The notes under the pieces are model-generated. The model ran no database searches. It worked only from the letters and a program-made list of their open reading frames with translations, and was not told the DNA's origin. A program made the translations under genes and the position numbers. Below are positions 53,753 to 58,322 of a DNA stretch of 58,322 nucleotides, piece by piece. Position 1 is the stretch's first letter. Each line of letters starts with the position of its first letter. The stretch is taken from assembly GCF_029379315.1 (NCBI RefSeq), contig NZ_JAQYWQ010000032.1, forward strand, positions 1 to 58,322, given 5' to 3'. This DNA is from Nostoc sp. S13 (GTDB lineage Bacteria > Cyanobacteriota > Cyanobacteriia > Cyanobacteriales > Nostocaceae).

Positions 53753-54718
53753 GTGAAAGTGGCGCTGATCGTAGTTTTGGCGGTGGTTCTGGGATTGTTT
53801 GTAGTAGTCGAGATCGGACTGCGATCGCTCTTTGGCTTTGGTAATCCCCTGATTTACATTGGCGATGAGCAGATTGGTTATTTATTGGCTCCTAACCAGC
53901 ATACTCGTCGTTTTGGTAATCGCATTGAAATTAATCAGTATTCGATGCGAGGTAGTCCGATAAATAAGACACCTGCACCTTCTGGGCTGCGAGTTTTACT
54001 GTTAGGTGATTCTATTGCGAATGGTGGCTGGTGGACGGATCAGACTAATACAATATCCACGATGATCATGCGTTCTCTGGCATCATCCACTGATAGTAAT
54101 TATCAGGAAGTAGAAGTGTTGAATGCTTCAGCTAACTCTTGGGGGCCAAGGAACGAATTAGCTTATTTACATAAGTTTAGCAATTTTAACGCCCAAGCGG
54201 TAGTGTTATTAATTAATACCGATGATTTGTTTGCGACTTCTCCCACTTCTTTACCGGTAGGACGCGATCGCAACTATCCCGATAGTAAACCTCCTCTAGC
54301 ATTAGTGGAAGTGTGGCAACGTTATATCGTCAAAGAAAAGCCAATTCCCGAAATGAAAGCAGTGCATAATGAACCGGGCGATCGCGTTGGAATTAATCTG
54401 GAGGCGATCGGTAAAATTCAAGCCCTGACTCGCCAAACGAACAGTCAATTTCTATTAGTCATGACTCCCTTACTGCGAGAAATTGGTGAACCAGGTTCCC
54501 GCGATTACGAAATTAAAGCTCGTCAGCGATTAAACGATTTTACCAAAGCAGAGCAAATTAATTATATAGACTTTTTACCGATATTTAATTCAACTACCAG
54601 CCCGCAAGCTTTATATCATGATCACATTCACCTCAACTTGCAAGGTAATAAATTTGTCAGTGAAGTTATGGAGCGATCGCTTTTAGAAATACTAGGGCAG
54701 CGGTCACTTGGTCACTAA
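53753..54718 (+). CDS. SGNH/GDSL-type hydrolase, membrane-anchored
   Basis: 321 residues. GTG start, then one N-terminal membrane span (residues 3-22) that would place the catalytic domain outside the cytoplasm. Block I is VLLLGDSIANG with the nucleophile Ser; block II/III lie in NASANSWGPRNELAY (Gly, Asn) and block V in YHDHIHLNLQGNK (Asp-x-x-His). The family deacylates or deacetylates sugars and lipids; here a surface polysaccharide or lipid substrate is likely. It has no operon partner. Confidence 0.87.
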   Translation: MKVALIVVLAVVLGLFVVVEIGLRSLFGFGNPLIYIGDEQIGYLLAPNQHTRRFGNRIEINQYSMRGSPINKTPAPSGLRVLLLGDSIANGGWWTDQTNTISTMIMRSLASSTDSNYQEVEVLNASANSWGPRNELAYLHKFSNFNAQAVVLLINTDDLFATSPTSLPVGRDRNYPDSKPPLALVEVWQRYIVKEKPIPEMKAVHNEPGDRVGINLEAIGKIQALTRQTNSQFLLVMTPLLREIGEPGSRDYEIKARQRLNDFTKAEQINYIDFLPIFNSTTSPQALYHDHIHLNLQGNKFVSEVMERSLLEILGQRSLGH

Positions 54719-54782
54719 TAATATGGGCTACTATAGCATTTGGTGTTCTGTTAAAGTACAGTATCAGTGACTAAAGCTATTG

Positions 54783-55004
54783 CTAAATAAAGGTTTTTCT
54801 GTATCTCATGTGAGTGATAACCCCTATAAGTAAGTGGGCGTGAATAATTAATGGCTTTTCTTCTAAGATTATTTCTAGAGCTTCTTTCGTACCAGTTATC
54901 TTAATGATATCGTAACCCCTATTACTGAGAAAATGACTAACTAATTTAAATTCACTCAGGTAATCTTCTATAACCAAAATGGTAGCGTTCCAGCTAATAC
55001 TCAA
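54783..55004 (-). pseudogene. Truncated CheY-like receiver (decayed hmpB paralogue)
   Basis: The first 54 residues (ILVIEDYLSEFKLVSHFLSNRGY, ITGTKEALEIILEEKP) align with the CheY-like protein at 15366-15743. The sequence then diverges exactly at the phospho-Asp (IIHAHLL instead of VTDVVMPE) and stops at residue 73. It lacks the Asp, the Thr/Ser and the Lys of a receiver. It lies just downstream of the PatA-like paralogue, the same order as in the hmp operon. Confidence 0.8.
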
Positions 55005-55061
55005 CCTTAAATCTGCTAAAAAATATGTTAGCTAAGTGGAGTTATTGATTCTGTTACAAAA

Positions 55062-56189
55062 TTAAACTATATGTTGAAAAATGACTTTTAGTAAATCTCC
55101 TTGTGTAAAAGGTTTAGTTAAATAGCCTGAAGCTCCAACCATTTTAGCTTTAGCTTTATCTAGAAATCCTACTTTTCCTGACACTATAATCACAGGTGTG
55201 TTTTTAAAATGTGAGTGTTTCCGTAGCAAAGAGCAGAGTTCATATCCATCTAAATTAGGCATCGAAATATCCAACAAAATTATGTCAGGTTTTGTGCGAA
55301 CAATCTGCATTAAAGCTTTTAAAGAATCGGTGACTCCCACAACAGAAAAAGTTTGCTCATCTAAATAACTTTTAATAGCATTTAATACCGTCGGACTGTC
55401 ATCAATACAAAAGATTGTGTAAAGTTTTCTGTCAACAGGCGGTTGGATGATTCGCTGACCCCTATGTTCATTAGTATTAATAGAATAAGCTGGTGGTTTA
55501 TAACCGTTTGTTTTAGGCAACTTTGGTGTAGTTTTGGTTTGAGGTTGTAGCTGATTTATTTGGAATAATTGTGAGGGGTGCGATTGAGAAGTTGGTGATG
55601 TCTGATGATAAGCTGCTTCTCTACCAGAGGCTTCTCTTTCAGAGACGCTAACGCGAACACCAACGCTTCGCGGCGTTTGACATCGTTCAACTAGTAAACG
55701 GAGATTGAGATAACAAAACTTTGGCATGTCATCCAGAAAGCTGTCAGGAATAAATTCATAACTCCCCTCTTCTAAGTTCAAAAATGACTCCAGAACTTCT
55801 AGCGCTAATTGCTCTATCAGTATCGCCGCTTCAGACGGACTGATATATTTCTGATTGACTAACCAGCAAATAGCCAGATAATCTGGATTCGGTATTGCCT
55901 GATTTTCAATACCAGTTTCAAATATCGCCCGCAACTGTTCGTCGATTCCGCGAGGGAGAGTAGAAATTTGCTGACTCAAGCGTTGCAAATTCCTATAAAG
56001 CGGCTCAAACATTTTTTCTGAGTAGCAGGCATAAATTAGTTTACCCTCGTCCATATATATTGACCAAGAGCCTGACGTGCTAAATACCTGCAAACAACCA
56101 GTAACCGACTTACCAGTGATTTTTTTTAACAGAGATAAGGGCTGGAGCTTTTGGAAAAATCTGTATCTACTAATCGGAAGTGTCTTCAT
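55062..56189 (-). CDS. PatA-like response regulator, second copy
   Basis: 375 residues from the ATG at 56189 (MKTLPISRYRFFQKLQPLSLL). The N-terminal PatA-like domain (SVTGCLQVFSTSGSWSIYMDEGK) and helical middle are followed by a receiver with phospho-Asp 307 (LLDISMPNLDG) and LTKPF. It is very like the hmpA-type protein at 16352-17419. Residues about 170-193 (RSVGVRVSVSEREASGREAA) are encoded by a 70-bp dispersed repeat inserted in frame in the linker. It appears intact, although its CheY partner is truncated. Confidence 0.85.
   Translation of the reverse strand: MKTLPISRYRFFQKLQPLSLLKKITGKSVTGCLQVFSTSGSWSIYMDEGKLIYACYSEKMFEPLYRNLQRLSQQISTLPRGIDEQLRAIFETGIENQAIPNPDYLAICWLVNQKYISPSEAAILIEQLALEVLESFLNLEEGSYEFIPDSFLDDMPKFCYLNLRLLVERCQTPRSVGVRVSVSEREASGREAAYHQTSPTSQSHPSQLFQINQLQPQTKTTPKLPKTNGYKPPAYSINTNEHRGQRIIQPPVDRKLYTIFCIDDSPTVLNAIKSYLDEQTFSVVGVTDSLKALMQIVRTKPDIILLDISMPNLDGYELCSLLRKHSHFKNTPVIIVSGKVGFLDKAKAKMVGASGYLTKPFTQGDLLKVIFQHIV
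55611..55680. repeat. Dispersed repeat inside the PatA-like gene
   Basis: CTTCTCTACCAGAGGCTTCT and AGACGCTAACGCGAAC, then a palindromic AACGCTTCGCGGCGTTTG. The same CTTCTCTAC(C/G)AGACGCT core occurs at 18140 (inverted), 41979, 44321 and 45793. Confidence 0.65.
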
Positions 56190-56255
56190 TGGGATCGCTC
56201 TGGAATAAATAAAATTAACATTCGTACGCGAAATTAGTGAATTACCTTTTCGCAA

Positions 56256-57707
56256 TTCACCGCTACTTTGTTGGAAGTACTGTCAGATACATATAGCGCT
56301 AACATTTGAGTTAGTACAGAGATTCCACACCCCCTAACTCTGAATTCACCAATCTCTATTAAGCTATATCCACGAGTTACAACTAAACCAATTCATGCTA
56401 TCTCCCAATAGCAAAGTTGCCCGACTAGTTGCCAGGATATAGTATTTCAAAAATTAGATTGGTTTTCTGTATCTTTCGCTAATCTAGCCAATCTAACAAT
56501 AACTCAAGTATCACATACAGACAATTGGCTCTCGCCCATCAGTCACAAAAGCATCATTATTATCCGTATTTTTCAACCTAAAATTGCAGCTACTTTAGTT
56601 CTTTTGCAAAAGTTTTTTTGCACCTAATGCTAAAGTCTAGAGCGACCAAAGCATACTGCAATTTAGATGAAAATCGGTCTTTATCAAGGCTTTTAGGTAT
56701 TAAGTCCGTGCTAATAGACTATGTTTTTGTAGCCGCGACTAAAGTCATTGAGTACTTTTCCAAGAAGTTTATTGTTAAGGGTTACTTCATTACGAAAAAA
56801 AGTATTATTAAAAACTAAGCATTCCCAAAATACCATATCTTACTTAGGTTTGCAATTATAAGTGGGCGTTAAAAAATCAATTTATGTGACGAAATGTAAA
56901 CTCAGCGAACAGCTTATAAATGACTAATTCCACCGTTTTTACAAAACTAAACATACATAGGTTTTATCGTGCCAACTTACTTAGAGCAACTTTTAGTATT
57001 AGGATTGGGCAAGATTATCACTTGTACAACAAGAATGGTAAACCTCCGACCAAGGATGAGTTAGCTGATAATTGCCGCCATGATGGTATGTGGTGAGATG
57101 CACAGGCGACCGGATCAGCAGAAGGAAATCTCTCTTCATAAGTACTGGAAACGGGTTCTAATGTTGTGTGGGGCTAAATAGCCACCCGGCACAATTTGGA
57201 GTGACAAATTCAAGAACTTACAGCGAAATTCTTGATTGGTAGTACATGCCTGGAAAATAGCTATTTTCAGCTAGATGGTAGATAACAAGTAACGTACTCA
57301 CTAAAATTCAGATTACTCTAATTTTAAAAAAAAATTAGCAGAAATATATAAACTTCATGATAAGTCAGTAAAGGAAACATGAAAACTAATTAATATCATC
57401 TTCCAGATAATTATCATAAATATTTATTTTTTTGGGTGTCCGGAAAGGCTGAAAATGTACAGTAAAAGATAATTTTAGATGCTTATTTAATTACACTTAT
57501 AAATGAGTAAATCATTTTATGGTAGCAATTTACCCGAAAAATCTCAAGTTTTAAAAGTCACAAATATAAATACTAAATTCTCGGCGTGGGTGTAGCCTGT
57601 TGTAGAGATCGCATTCATTAATCCATAAGGTATATGTAGCAAAAAGACGCAAAGAATTTCTTTGCGTCTTAGGCGTGAGATTTAGAAGTGGATACTTCTC
57701 TATCTAC
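56256..57707. other. 1.45-kb region without a supported gene
   Basis: Several short open frames occur but none is convincing. A segment at about 57003-57092 reads protein-like (YHLYNKNGKPPTKDELADN) but has no start and may be a gene remnant. A dispersed repeat at about 57581-57611 and a terminator at 57644-57670 lie at the right. Confidence 0.4.
57644..57670 (-). terminator. Rho-independent terminator of the membrane-protein gene
   Basis: On the minus strand AAGACGCAAAGAAATTCTTTGCGTCTT forms a 13-bp stem followed by TTTTT. It starts 37 bp after the stop codon at 57708. Confidence 0.85.
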
Positions 57708-58199
57708 TTAAACTTGCTCCCGCCAGCACCAGTTTAAAAGTGTGCCACCAGCCACTAGCTTAACTACTTCCAGTATCCAATAACCGCCGTGCAATAAATT
57801 CATTGTCGATGGAATAGCAGTAGTTGCTTCAAATAAGTTAAGTTGAACTCCTATAGCGGACATCTGCGGAGTTAATAAATAGGTGTCAAGCATAGCTATG
57901 GTTAGCAGCAGCACGGATAAAACAATACTGCCAATACGCCAGTGATATTGGGTTTTGCTCAAAGCTAATGCCCCAGTCAGTATTACAGCAGCAGATAATA
58001 ATTCCATCCGATTGAAGTTCCAAAAAACCGTATAGCCTGCTGTCGTAAAACCAGCTTGGCTCATCATCCCAGAAAGATAAAGGCTAGGCATAATTACCCA
58101 GTCTACAACTAAACTAGCACTGAGCCAAAACCCCAAAGTCAATATGATCGCGGTTTGCCAAATTGGTCGTTTGAATTCAAAGCTAGAAATAGCAGTCAT
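57708..58199 (-). CDS. Four-span membrane protein, cyanobacterial
   Basis: 163 residues from the ATG at 58199 (MTAISSFEFKRPIWQTAII); the frame upstream to 58310 reads poorly. Four hydrophobic spans at about 14-35, 65-85, 92-110 and 132-155. Conserved-looking WFNRMELL-type segment (VFWNFNRMELLSAAVIL) and LDTYLLTPQM between spans recall DUF4149-like membrane proteins, but the family is not certain. Followed by a strong terminator. Function unknown. Confidence 0.7.
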   Translation of the reverse strand: MTAISSFEFKRPIWQTAIILTLGFWLSASLVVDWVIMPSLYLSGMMSQAGFTTAGYTVFWNFNRMELLSAAVILTGALALSKTQYHWRIGSIVLSVLLLTIAMLDTYLLTPQMSAIGVQLNLFEATTAIPSTMNLLHGGYWILEVVKLVAGGTLLNWCWREQV

Positions 58200-58322
58200 A
58201 AAATAATTGCGTGTGTTGTATATTAGACTTATCCTTAATATAAATAGCATGAGATAATAAAAAGGTAGAGTAGAAATTATTTGGAAAGAATATGACAAGT
58301 CGTTTGGCAAGAATTGAATCGT

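Noticed and set aside
56618..56818. 66-codon open frame
   Set aside because: AT-rich, no ribosome binding site, and no recognisable fold in a long gene-free region.

Overview
The window is a stretch of chromosome from a filamentous, heterocyst-type cyanobacterium, most likely a Nostoc. Four things point there: many HIP1 octamers (GCGATCGC); dense heptamer-type short tandem repeats and small palindromic repeats; a cyanobacterial NDH-1 operon (ndhA-I-G-E); and a dnaE C-terminal half that begins with a naturally split intein C-fragment very close to the one known from Nostoc punctiforme.

Layout. 0-2.6 kb: the end of a trypsin-like protease, an unrecognised 366-residue protein and a methyltransferase. 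3.0-4.5 kb: an M4 (thermolysin-type) protease followed by its emfourin-type inhibitor. 4.6-8.5 kb: an unusual group of an alpha/beta-hydrolase-fold protein lacking its catalytic triad, a RidA-like protein, a complete cyclic amidohydrolase and an aspartyl/asparaginyl-hydroxylase-like oxygenase. 8.8-17.4 kb (minus strand): a chemotaxis-like operon (PatA-like regulator, CheY, CheW, MCP, CheA hybrid) matching the hmp/pil type that controls type IV pilus motility, with a four-helix-bundle gene lodged inside it. 18.5-20 kb: tRNA-Leu(UAG) and alr. 20.4-25.5 kb: an HNH nuclease, a DHH phosphoesterase, a DUF29 gene split by a MITE, two decayed toxin-antitoxin modules and sixA. 25.6-31 kb: gltA, ndhAIGE and nadK, the metabolic core. 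31-43.6 kb: an OlsB-like acyltransferase between two inverted palindromic elements, a second RidA-like protein, a GT39 membrane glycosyltransferase, a DUF4079 protein, cobU, a surface-polysaccharide set (two GT2 enzymes and a WcaF-like acetyltransferase), a SnoaL-like protein and a quinone oxidoreductase. 43.6-50.8 kb: repeats, a methyltransferase, a DUF202 protein, a truncated HxlR regulator, an exported protein, a CadD-like transporter beside a divergent LysR regulator, and a pentapeptide-repeat protein. 50.9-58.3 kb: an orphan protein with a PD-(D/E)XK-like motif, dnaE-C, an SGNH hydrolase, a decayed second copy of the first two hmp genes, and a membrane protein.

The most striking theme is repeat invasion. 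At least six classes of palindromic or MITE-like element are visible. They include a family of about 185-195 bp with GTGTCAACTTAAG ends (two inverted copies flank the OlsB-like gene), a 137-bp element that entered the DUF29 gene at a TA dinucleotide, and small dispersed repeats read in frame inside four protein genes (sixA, an antitoxin, a LysR regulator, a PatA-like regulator). Short tandem repeats fill the spacers of the hmp and ndh operons.

No new defence island or CRISPR array is evident. The best candidates for undescribed biology are the amidohydrolase/RidA/inactive-hydrolase/oxygenase group, the left-edge protease pair, the orphan nuclease-like protein, and a possible structured RNA near 17.95 kb. 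All calls come from reading the sequence; no database search was run.
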